From JAWCNN01 sp038848005 (lineage in GTDB: Archaea > Thermoproteota > Bathyarchaeia > Bathyarchaeales > Bathycorpusculaceae), in NCBI GenBank assembly GCA_038848005.1, contig JAWCNZ010000033.1:1-5537 (forward strand): DNA of 5,537 bases, written 5' to 3'. A program made the translations under genes and the position numbers. How positions within the stretch are numbered: position 1 is the first letter of the stretch; every line of letters starts with the position of its first letter. Shown piece after piece: positions 1 to 5,537 of the stretch. Under the pieces are notes generated by a model that worked only from the letters and a program-made list of their open reading frames with translations, was not told the DNA's origin and did no database searches.

Positions 1-359
1 GGGCTGCGTTAGGGGCATTAATAGGCTTAATGGTTGGTGGTGAAGTAGGCACTATTGTAGGTGCTGCCGTAGGTGCAGTCATAACAGCAGTTTTACCTTG
101 GGTTGGTGATGTAGTCTTCCTTGATGAGTATGATTGTATGTGGTGGTGGGTTAGTGAAGCATACGTGCAGTGGCTTATTGACAATGCCTCATGGCTTGCA
201 GCGCTCTACTTTATTTATCCTCATCTTGCTGTTGCTGAGGCAATGTCAGCCTTCCTCAGTTGTGGCTATTTACGGGTGGGTTCAGCAACATTTCACGACG
301 CTGTTGGAGCCGGAAACCCGTCTCCTCAACCAAACGACCGCACGTTGGTGGTTTCATAA
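1..359 (+). CDS. C-terminal part of a glycine-zipper membrane protein, 5' end outside the window
   Basis: The frame is open from the first full codon (base 3) to the TAA at 357-359, so this is the last 118 residues of a longer protein. An internal ATG at 30 is not a convincing start, because the hydrophobic pattern runs unbroken through it. The visible part opens with a Gly/Ala/Val-rich hydrophobic stretch in which six glycines recur exactly every fourth residue (codons at 12, 24, 36, 48, 60 and 72). This GxxxG series is typical of tightly packed transmembrane helices. A proline-tryptophan turn, an acidic patch, three consecutive tryptophans (bases 139-147) and a second hydrophobic stretch (about 165-260) follow. 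The last 30 or so residues are hydrophilic and poor in regular pattern. It probably belongs to the same transcript as the next gene, 36 bases away. The family is not recognised. The 3' end may be altered by a frameshift (see 314-391). Confidence 0.7.
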   Translation, partial: AALGALIGLMVGGEVGTIVGAAVGAVITAVLPWVGDVVFLDEYDCMWWWVSEAYVQWLIDNASWLAALYFIYPHLAVAEAMSAFLSCGYLRVGSATFHDAVGAGNPSPQPNDRTLVVS

Positions 360-391
360 CTCCCATAGACAAATTTGGTTTGAGGGTGTAG
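314..391 (+). other. Possible -1 frame extension of the upstream gene with an anchor-tail-like end
   Basis: The heptamer A-AAC-CCG at 314-320 sits in the reading phase of the upstream gene that a -1 slip needs (X-XXY-YYZ). In the -1 frame the next codons are open to a TAG at 389-391, four bases before the next gene's ATG. They encode a Ser/Thr/Lys linker and then VGGFITPIDKFGL. As far as I recall, this resembles the start of C-terminal tails of some archaeal surface proteins (a VGG...P.DK.GLLAPY type of pattern followed by a membrane helix and basic residues). Here the helix is missing: the frame stops two residues later. It could be real frameshifting, a decayed tail, a sequencing indel or coincidence. 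CCC is not a usual slippery YYY triplet, so decay or coincidence is more likely than programmed slippage. Confidence 0.25.
382..388 (+). promoter_or_regulatory. Ribosome-binding site for the 1470-residue protein
   Basis: GAGGGTG lies seven bases before the ATG at 396 and is close to the archaeal Shine-Dalgarno consensus (GGAGGTG). The frame is closed by a TGA at 381-383, so no earlier start is possible except non-ATG codons right at the site. I see no convincing TATA box in the 36-base gap, which fits read-through from the upstream gene. Confidence 0.55.
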
Positions 392-395
392 GCTT

Positions 396-3300
396 ATGCA
401 TGGGCGTTATAAAAAGTTGGTTGGTTTCATGTTTGTTTTGGTTGTGCTTGTTTCGTTTTATGTGAGTGTTGTCCAGATTGTGAATGCTTCTGGCGTTTAT
501 GAACTTATTGAGTCTTTCAGCGTGAACAGCCTTAGGAGTTTAAATTCGACTGGCAGGTTTGTTATGGGTGATACTTTAGTGTTTTGGGCTGAATGTGGGT
601 TGGCTGACGCCTATGATTTGAAGATTTACGAGAATTCTTCTGTTGTTTTTGAGGTTAAAGGTGAAATTTGCAATTCTTCGCTTGAAGTTTTTGTTTCGCT
701 TTATCCTCCAGCATTTAACGCTGGAAATACTTACACGGCGGTTCTTTATGTTTATGTCTTTAATTATCCCATACCCGGAGCTTACTATACGGATTCTGCT
801 GTTCACGTTTTTGAGGTTGTTGGTGTTGAAACTCGGTTGGAGCTTACTGGTGAATATGACAGCGTATTGCACAGTTTAAGTTTGTATGCGAACTTGACGA
901 ATGTGGATGGTTATCCAATAGCCAATGAAAGTGTAAGCTTTTACTTACAATTTGAGAACGGCAGAAGAAGGCTTACGGACGGGTGGCTTCCCGTGGGTTG
1001 TGCTAAAACTAATGCGAGCGGAATGGCAACATTAAACTTTGCTTTAAACACGCCGTTTGATGGCTATTTTGCAAAGGCTTGTCATGAGGGTGATGGAAAC
1101 TTTGGTTTTTCTGAAAGCTACAGTAACATTACTGTTTCGTCTTATTTCGCATGTGAAAGCTTAAATCAGCATGTACAATCTGGAATATGCATTGAAAATG
1201 TTTTTTCAAACGGTAATAGTGGGAACGTGTTTATTACGGTGAGCAGTAGTTCTCCGTATGCTGTTTTACCAATGAACGCAACCGCACAATACATTAGTGA
1301 TACGCCCCTTGAGGGTTTTTTGAAATTTATGATTTTCTACTGTGATTATACAAACCTATCCGGATTTATCGGCGCCAGCAATCTTAACTTGGTGGATGAG
1401 GGACCACCATACGTTTATGAGGCTTCCATTACTTGGAGTCCAAATGTAACTGGTTCTCACAAACTTATCGGTGGAGTTGTAGTTAGTGATTACATGCAGG
1501 CTATTAGAAATGCAATTTTAAATGGCACGGACATAATTGCTCAGGGAGATGTTAACCTTAACATTCAACGTTGCCCCTCAAAACTTGTTCTTCAAATTCC
1601 TGAAGCAGTGTACAACAACACTTTGCCTGTGGTAATTTCTTTCTCCGCTCCTAGACCGAACCCTTATGAGACAAAAGGTGATGGCTTGTTTATTGCCTCT
1701 ACCTTGGCGCCGCAGCTCCTATACAACAATATGAGTTATGTTATAGATGAGCCTGTTAAGTTCATCCCAGTTAAGTTCTATGTTGATGATGTTTTGGCAT
1801 GGGAGGATTTGACAGATGAATATGGAATGCTAATTGGTAACTTGGTTTTAGAGATTCCAGAGGGAGTTAGGCATTTCAGTTTGAAGTTGAAGGGTGTTGT
1901 TGACGACGCCTCTATTCTTTACCAAGGCGGAAGTGTTGAGAAAATTGTGAATTTTACATGGGTAAGTGTTAGGGATGTTGGGGTTGGCAACGGCGATTTC
2001 CAGTTAAATTGCAGTGTGGGCGTGGACGTTAATGGCGAGAGGAGAATTTATGCGGGAGCAGAAAACCATGTTAAAGTAGAAGTTAACCTTTTCAATGAGC
2101 CGCTTTGGGGCGTTCCAACCTCCGTTTTGATTGGTAAACCAGTAGAGCGGGACTGCACCAACAGTTCCGGAGTTGCACGGGTGCCAAGCAGTTCAGAGTT
2201 TCTTCATGTGTACAACCTCTATGATATTAACTCTACGTCTGCGTATGCTGCATGCGACATAACTGGTAGATATGGGGTCCCAGATGGAATTGTTGACATG
2301 ATGGATATATCAGCAGTAGCCGAAGCCTACTTAACAGAACCGCAGGATTCGTGCTATGATTGGCGGGCGGATATAAATTTCGACTTGTTAGTTGACATGA
2401 GGGACATTAGATTATGTGGTATATACTTTTTGGAAACTGTTAATTATACTGGAATTTTGGATTATAGTCTTGTGCGTGTTGTGTTTTTTGGTGGTGGTTG
2501 GCGGAGTGAGGCTTGGCTTGATTTTGCTGGCTGTGTGGAAATTCCAAGAGGCGCCATAGGGTTTGGATTATACCTTGACAATCAGCCTGTGGGCGGCATA
2601 TGCACGTTCTTTAAAAATGTTACTTATGGCATTTTTGGTACAAATAATGTTGGAGAGGTTGCTGTTTCATGGAAAACATGGAATGTTGACTGTTATTTTA
2701 TGCGTGTTTGTTTGCCTTCCACATTTAATGTTTTAGCTTCCAGCTTTTATAATGTAACCCAAGTGGGTGCTATGCTTAGTTTGGTTGACTTTTTATGGGT
2801 GGGGAAATTGCCCATTAGCGTGTCTTTGAGTTATGCGCCTGAACAGCCAACACTTGATGGCACGGTAACTTTTATGGCATATGTTTCTGAAAGCGTCAAT
2901 GGTCGGCCGGTTGGAAATATGCGTGTTAACTTTTATATTTATGGTATAAATGTTTATGGCGAGGAGGTTACGCTTCCGCTTGGATATGGTAATACAAACG
3001 CTTCTGGTGTTATTGTTGGGTCTTTTGTTCCGCGAGAATATTATGATGCCTATAAGCTTTATCCGTGGTTTTACATTGAGGCTGTTTGTTTTGAGACACC
3101 GTGGACTTTGTTTGATTATGCTGAAGTGCTTGTGGATACACGTTATCCAACAATGCTTAAAGCCTTAGGGGAAACTGTTATTCGCACTTCTTTGGGTAAG
3201 CTTGAGACTTTAAGTTGTAGACTTGTTAGAAGCGATACTGGAGAGACTCTTGCCAACAAAACTATTTTCGGATATCTTAATGGGACTCTTGTTGGTTGGG

Positions 3301-4808
3301 GTTCTACGGATGAGAATGGAGTTTTCTCTCTTGACGTTGTCATACGCAATAAAGGCGTATATATTTATCAGTTTCAGTTTGTTCCATGCTTTGAAAGTGA
3401 TGCTTTTTATCGGGAGTCTGAGAATGTCACTTTTGTTGTGTTTGTCGCTGATGTTCAGCATGTCTTTGTATTTTTTGAGGTTTCGCCTTCAGAGTTCGAG
3501 CCTGGCGATACATTAACTTTGAGGGCTAAGGTTTTGAACGCTTCCAACCCAAATCAGCCTCTGGCAGGTTATGACGTGCGTTTTTATTGGGCTAATTTAA
3601 CCCATTACGGATTTATTAACCGGGACGATACAGACGGTAACGGTGTTGCGAGTGTTACGTGGCAGTATCCGTTTAATGGTGTTTACGCTGTTTACGCTGT
3701 AGTCTATAATGGACAGAAGCTTATTAGTAGTCCTGTCATGTTGACTGTTGGTAGGAAAACTGAGCTTACGCTTGAAGTGAAGGATGAAGGCAACAATCAA
3801 TACACGTTTTCCGGTAGGCTTCTATACAATGGGAATCCTGTTGCGAATAAGCAAATAGCTTTCAAAATTAACGGTTCAGATGTTTGTGCAGTAACAACGC
3901 TTAGCAACGGCACCTATTACTTAACGGTTAAGCTTAAACCAGTAAATAACGCCGCCACGCTCTATAGGATAGAAGCCATATTCACTGGCGATGAAGCCTT
4001 AAACTTCACTTTATATGACACTGCACCCGACGGATCGCAATACGCCTTATGCACTACGCTTCAATATTTCGGTTATAAGCCTTCCACTGCGGCGGCTACA
4101 TTAACCGTTGAACCGCAAAGCACAGAGCTTTTAACGGCGAATAAAACGCCAGAACAAATACAAAAGGAGGTGGAGCAAAGCGGATGGCTAAGCATTTGGC
4201 ACGAGTTCAGCTGGTTCTACCCATGGTACAGATGCCATCTTAAAATTAATTGTTCTTTGCCTCAAGGACAATTATACATGGATTTCGGATGGACGCCTCT
4301 GCCTTTTGGCAACACATTCGAATGCAACGAAGTAGCAGCAAAATTAATCAACGACCTAGCAAACCAAGCCTACGCCACAGGAAAAGAAATATTCCTAGAA
4401 CTCGTCAAAGGCTACATAATCGGCAAACTCACACAACATGTTGCAGCACTACTTTTAGGGAAAACAGTTTGGGGAACTGTTCTTGCAATAGTAATATATC
4501 TGGGTTATTCTATTGGTGCCACGATTAAATTGTTTATGGATAGTGGAAATGATCCATTTGCTTGGCTTGCTGCCTTTGTAAGCTCTGCCATAAGCGGCAC
4601 TCTTGGATTATTCAAGGATGGGTTGAAGAAAGTGGAAAGCTTTTTAACGGCTGTTGGCAGGCGACTTTTTGGCGAAATAAGTCACATTATGAATTCTTTC
4701 TGGGCGAGAGGCTTTAACTTCTTCGACATAACAAGCATAGCCTTCTCACTAATAGACTTCGCATTAATGGTAATATATCTTATCCAATTCGTAAACCTAA
4801 TAACGTGA
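396..4808 (+). CDS. Giant exported Ig-like/dockerin-type surface protein with C-terminal membrane domain
   Basis: The 1470-residue product starts with a basic tip (HGRYKK) and a hydrophobic core typical of a Sec signal peptide, with likely cleavage near residue 32 (after VNAS). Residues 145-248 form an Ig-like module; 249-616 are beta-rich and unassigned; 617-684 hold a dockerin-like EF-hand pair; 685-804 are unassigned; 805-1243 are four consecutive Ig-like modules; 1264-1280 is a Trp/Tyr-rich segment; about 1349-1470 is a membrane domain. The Ig-like modules share a T-(N/D)-x-x-G turn (residues 205, 588, 867, 971, 1079). About 32 N-x-S/T sequons point to N-glycosylation. All 25 cysteines fall between residues 67 and 1310, outside the signal peptide and the membrane domain. 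This suggests an extracellular, disulfide-stabilised stalk. No catalytic motif is visible. The role is unknown; an adhesin, S-layer-associated scaffold or docking protein is inference. It is coupled to the next gene by a GTGA overlap. Very confident as a gene; function open. Confidence 0.93.
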   Translation: MHGRYKKLVGFMFVLVVLVSFYVSVVQIVNASGVYELIESFSVNSLRSLNSTGRFVMGDTLVFWAECGLADAYDLKIYENSSVVFEVKGEICNSSLEVFVSLYPPAFNAGNTYTAVLYVYVFNYPIPGAYYTDSAVHVFEVVGVETRLELTGEYDSVLHSLSLYANLTNVDGYPIANESVSFYLQFENGRRRLTDGWLPVGCAKTNASGMATLNFALNTPFDGYFAKACHEGDGNFGFSESYSNITVSSYFACESLNQHVQSGICIENVFSNGNSGNVFITVSSSSPYAVLPMNATAQYISDTPLEGFLKFMIFYCDYTNLSGFIGASNLNLVDEGPPYVYEASITWSPNVTGSHKLIGGVVVSDYMQAIRNAILNGTDIIAQGDVNLNIQRCPSKLVLQIPEAVYNNTLPVVISFSAPRPNPYETKGDGLFIASTLAPQLLYNNMSYVIDEPVKFIPVKFYVDDVLAWEDLTDEYGMLIGNLVLEIPEGVRHFSLKLKGVVDDASILYQGGSVEKIVNFTWVSVRDVGVGNGDFQLNCSVGVDVNGERRIYAGAENHVKVEVNLFNEPLWGVPTSVLIGKPVERDCTNSSGVARVPSSSEFLHVYNLYDINSTSAYAACDITGRYGVPDGIVDMMDISAVAEAYLTEPQDSCYDWRADINFDLLVDMRDIRLCGIYFLETVNYTGILDYSLVRVVFFGGGWRSEAWLDFAGCVEIPRGAIGFGLYLDNQPVGGICTFFKNVTYGIFGTNNVGEVAVSWKTWNVDCYFMRVCLPSTFNVLASSFYNVTQVGAMLSLVDFLWVGKLPISVSLSYAPEQPTLDGTVTFMAYVSESVNGRPVGNMRVNFYIYGINVYGEEVTLPLGYGNTNASGVIVGSFVPREYYDAYKLYPWFYIEAVCFETPWTLFDYAEVLVDTRYPTMLKALGETVIRTSLGKLETLSCRLVRSDTGETLANKTIFGYLNGTLVGWGSTDENGVFSLDVVIRNKGVYIYQFQFVPCFESDAFYRESENVTFVVFVADVQHVFVFFEVSPSEFEPGDTLTLRAKVLNASNPNQPLAGYDVRFYWANLTHYGFINRDDTDGNGVASVTWQYPFNGVYAVYAVVYNGQKLISSPVMLTVGRKTELTLEVKDEGNNQYTFSGRLLYNGNPVANKQIAFKINGSDVCAVTTLSNGTYYLTVKLKPVNNAATLYRIEAIFTGDEALNFTLYDTAPDGSQYALCTTLQYFGYKPSTAAATLTVEPQSTELLTANKTPEQIQKEVEQSGWLSIWHEFSWFYPWYRCHLKINCSLPQGQLYMDFGWTPLPFGNTFECNEVAAKLINDLANQAYATGKEIFLELVKGYIIGKLTQHVAALLLGKTVWGTVLAIVIYLGYSIGATIKLFMDSGNDPFAWLAAFVSSAISGTLGLFKDGLKKVESFLTAVGRRLFGEISHIMNSFWARGFNFFDITSIAFSLIDFALMVIYLIQFVNLIT
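828..1139 (+). other. First Ig-like module of the giant surface protein
   Basis: Residues 145-248 show the order expected of a bacterial/archaeal Ig-like beta-sandwich: a start of alternating hydrophobic residues (TRLEL), a strand with LSLYANLT, a G-Y-P-I-A-N-E-S-V-S-F turn and strand, the TNASG turn at 205-209 leading into a hydrophobic strand (MATLNF), then a G-Y-F-A-K strand, and an end (SNITVSS) that hands over to the next module. The pattern is that of Big/invasin-type tandem domains. Exact family assignment needs a profile search. Confidence 0.65.
2244..2447 (+). other. Dockerin-like module with two EF-hand calcium loops
   Basis: Residues 617-684 contain two calcium-loop motifs. The first is D621-I-T-G, an inserted RYGV, then P-D630-G-I-V-D634-M-M-D637, followed by a hydrophobic helix (ISAVAEAYL). 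The second is D659-x-N661-x-D663-x-x-x-D667-x-x-D670, a full 12-residue EF-hand loop, also followed by a short helix. Two such loops joined by about 20 residues is the dockerin type I arrangement, which in known systems folds on calcium and binds a cohesin domain. The inserted G-V-P-D-G form of loop one is familiar from archaeal surface proteins. Its position in the middle of the chain is unusual, since dockerins are mostly terminal. No cohesin is seen in the window, so the partner is unknown. It may instead serve as a calcium-stabilised linker. Confidence 0.75.
2808..4124 (+). other. Four tandem Ig-like modules (protein-level repeat)
   Basis: Residues 805-916, 917-1019, 1020-1119 and 1121-1243 look like successive diverged Ig-like modules of about 100-120 residues. 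The first three share an opening beta strand, a central strand rich in alternating hydrophobics, a T-(N/D)-x-x-G turn (867, 971, 1079), a strand and a Y-x-Y/F-x-x closing region; the fourth has TLSNGTYYL around 1168. Identity between modules is low at the DNA level, so the repeat is old and is not a recent tandem duplication. Such arrays usually act as a spacer stalk that lifts a functional head away from the cell surface. Module borders are estimates by eye. Confidence 0.6.
4185..4808 (+). other. Aromatic membrane-proximal segment and C-terminal membrane domain
   Basis: Residues 1264-1280 (WLSIWHEFSWFYPWYRC) hold four Trp and two Tyr within 17 residues, directly after the Ig-like stalk and a Gln/Glu-rich linker. 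After a Cys-containing stretch and an amphipathic helix (about 1318-1347) come three hydrophobic segments at about 1358-1380, 1388-1406 and 1445-1468. A basic amphipathic stretch with K1407, K1411, K1412, R1422 and R1423 lies between the second and third. There is no PGF-CTERM-like or LPxTG-like sorting tail; the chain ends two residues after the last hydrophobic segment. The orientation of the last helices is ambiguous by the positive-inside rule. I have an impression that similar W-H-E-F-S-W-x-Y-P-W-Y-R segments occur in other archaeal surface proteins, but I cannot confirm it here. Confidence 0.6.
4805..4808 (+). promoter_or_regulatory. GTGA stop-start overlap (translational coupling)
   Basis: The TGA stop of the 1470-residue gene (4806-4808) overlaps a GTG start (4805-4807) in the -1 frame. 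No good Shine-Dalgarno sequence precedes it, so the small membrane protein is most likely translated by ribosomes finishing the large one. An alternative ATG at 4820, five codons later, also lacks a clear ribosome-binding site. Confidence 0.6.
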
Positions 4809-5443
4809 GTGAACAGCAAATGCGCCTACTAGGACTAGTAAAATACAGCGAAGAAGAAGGAAAGTTATTTATGAAACCATTTCTTTTAAGTTCATTACTT
4901 GGAATTCCCTTAGGCTTTTTTATCGCTATATACTTTGGTATATTGAAAAAGGAAGCTCTCAACAACCCTGCTGAATGGTTTAAGGCAAGTGCTCCTCTCT
5001 ACGCCATAATTTTCGGATTTTGGTGGTTAACTGCAATTGTACTTACGCCTATTTTTTGGGGAAGAAACGAGAAAATAAACTCTTGGAGAAAACTTGGAAG
5101 AACTCTATTTCCAACAGTAATAATTCCATTGGTTGGCATATACACCTACTCTATCTTTACATTACTATTTAATTCTCTTTTCGATTTTCTTCTTAGGTAT
5201 TATTCTCCGGTTTCGGTGTTTTGGTATGGGTTTTTAGTGTTTTTGCCTTTTGCTTTACTCTTCATATATCTCGCGATTCCTGATTTGAGACCCCGCATGA
5301 GGCGTAATTTGCGTTTGGCTTTTACTCGCAGTTTTTGGAGGAAAGCTTGGAGAAACCGCAAAAACCGCCTATGGATAATAATATACATAGCCTTTTTTGT
5401 ATATGTAATAGTTGAATTTTTATGGAAGATTCTGCACAGTTAA
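4805..5443 (+). CDS. Five-helix integral membrane protein, coupled partner of the giant surface protein
   Basis: The 212-residue product has hydrophobic segments at about residues 26-47, 63-85, 101-126, 138-158 and 190-210. A charged N-terminal tip (KYSEEEGK) precedes the first. Two basic loops lie on the same predicted side: 86-100 (R87, K90, R95, K96, R99) and the strongly basic 160-189 loop with twelve Arg/Lys residues, so that side should be the cytosol. This gives N-terminus in and C-terminus out. No signal peptide, cysteine or catalytic motif is visible. The GTG start is chosen because it overlaps the upstream stop by four bases; starting at the ATG at 4820 would shorten it by five residues. 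Overlap with the surface-protein gene suggests the two act together, perhaps as a membrane anchor or assembly partner, but this is inference. The family is not recognised. Very likely a real gene, given the clear positive-inside topology. Confidence 0.85.
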   Translation: MSEQQMRLLGLVKYSEEEGKLFMKPFLLSSLLGIPLGFFIAIYFGILKKEALNNPAEWFKASAPLYAIIFGFWWLTAIVLTPIFWGRNEKINSWRKLGRTLFPTVIIPLVGIYTYSIFTLLFNSLFDFLLRYYSPVSVFWYGFLVFLPFALLFIYLAIPDLRPRMRRNLRLAFTRSFWRKAWRNRKNRLWIIIYIAFFVYVIVEFLWKILHS

Positions 5444-5444
5444 A

Positions 5445-5450
5445 AAGGGA
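5445..5450 (+). promoter_or_regulatory. Ribosome-binding site for the last gene
   Basis: AAGGGA lies five bases before the ATG at 5456 and just after the TAA of the previous gene. With only 12 bases between the genes there is no room for a separate promoter or terminator, so the next gene is probably in the same transcript. Confidence 0.5.
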
Positions 5451-5455
5451 AAGAA

Positions 5456-5537
5456 ATGAGCCTCTTCGCCCCATTCATGTTTGATGAAAGCAATCCTCCA
5501 TTTATTATGGAAGTTTATAACATAAACTCTGAGTTTA
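5456..5537 (+). CDS. Start of an unidentified gene, 3' end outside the window
   Basis: From the ATG at 5456 the frame is open to the end of the window, giving 27 residues that begin MSLFAPFMFDES and continue with a Pro/Phe-rich then polar stretch (EVYNINSEF). It has a good upstream ribosome-binding site, 12-base spacing after the previous stop and the same strand, which is why it is called a gene despite its short visible length. The N-terminus has no signal peptide or membrane helix, so a cytosolic or peripheral protein is more likely than an exported one. Nothing more can be said about its function. Confidence 0.5.
   Translation, partial: MSLFAPFMFDESNPPFIMEVYNINSEF

Noticed and set aside
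121..465. Overlapping + strand ORF in frame 1 with a hydrophobic end
   Set aside because: It overlaps the end of the upstream gene and the start of the 1470-residue gene. Its hydrophobic C-terminus is the out-of-frame reading of the signal peptide codons, and it has no good ribosome-binding site.
707..725. Perfect 6-bp inverted repeat TCCAGC/GCTGGA with a 7-base loop
   Set aside because: It lies inside coding sequence, has a short stem and no U-tract, so it is neither a terminator nor a convincing regulatory hairpin.
3143..3349. Minus-strand ORFs inside the large gene (also 576-872, 3210-3461, 3597-3800)
   Set aside because: They are antisense shadows of a long, clearly coding frame, with no ribosome-binding sites and low-complexity or basic compositions expected from reversed codons.
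3681..3698. Tandem duplication of the 9-mer GTTTACGCT
   Set aside because: It encodes VYA-VYA within a beta strand of an Ig-like module and is a simple local repeat without further copies.
4250..4528. + strand ORF of 92 codons within the membrane-domain region
   Set aside because: It runs in another frame under the A/C-ending codon block, which by itself removes stop codons from that frame. The product is rich in His/Arg/Thr/Asn with no recognisable pattern.
4780..4965. Minus-strand ORF across the junction of the two coupled genes
   Set aside because: It is antisense to the GTGA overlap and to the start of the 212-residue protein, which has a consistent membrane topology; no supporting signals are seen.

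Overview
The window looks like part of an uncultured archaeal chromosome, most likely from the Bathyarchaeia or a related TACK lineage. This is inferred from the style of the proteins, not from a marker gene. The supporting signs are: a very large exported protein built of Ig-like modules; about 30 N-glycosylation sequons; a dockerin/EF-hand module of the D-x-T-G-x-x-G-V-P-D-G-x-V-D type seen in archaeal surface proteins; heavy use of ATA for isoleucine; purine-rich ribosome-binding sites; and tightly packed genes. No rRNA, tRNA, CRISPR array, transposase, integrase or phage gene is visible.

All genes lie on the + strand. (1) From 1 to 359 is the C-terminal end of a membrane protein whose start is outside the window. 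It carries a strict glycine-every-fourth-residue zipper. (2) From 396 to 4808 is a 1470-residue protein: signal peptide, beta-rich stalk of Ig-like modules, a Ca-binding dockerin-like module in the middle, a Trp/Tyr-rich segment, and a C-terminal membrane domain. (3) From 4805 to 5443 is a 212-residue protein with five predicted membrane segments. Its GTG start overlaps the previous stop by four bases, so the two are probably translated together. (4) From 5456 to the window edge is the start of another gene, 12 bases downstream with its own ribosome-binding site.

The arrangement reads as one operon for a cell-surface assembly: a long, probably glycosylated and disulfide-stabilised extracellular stalk anchored by its C-terminus, with a small polytopic partner. 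I cannot assign a biochemical function to any of the four genes. Functional ideas (adhesion, envelope scaffold, cohesin-type docking) are inference.

Three points stand out beyond the gene list. First, third codon positions switch sharply between A/C-only and mostly G/T blocks within single genes, and the A/C blocks tend to lie just before membrane segments. Second, the -1 frame at the end of the first gene encodes a sequence resembling the first half of an archaeal C-terminal surface-anchoring tail, next to a shift-type heptamer. Third, an aromatic-rich membrane-proximal segment joins the stalk to the membrane domain. There is no gene-free stretch over 300 bases; the longest gap is 36 bases (360-395).
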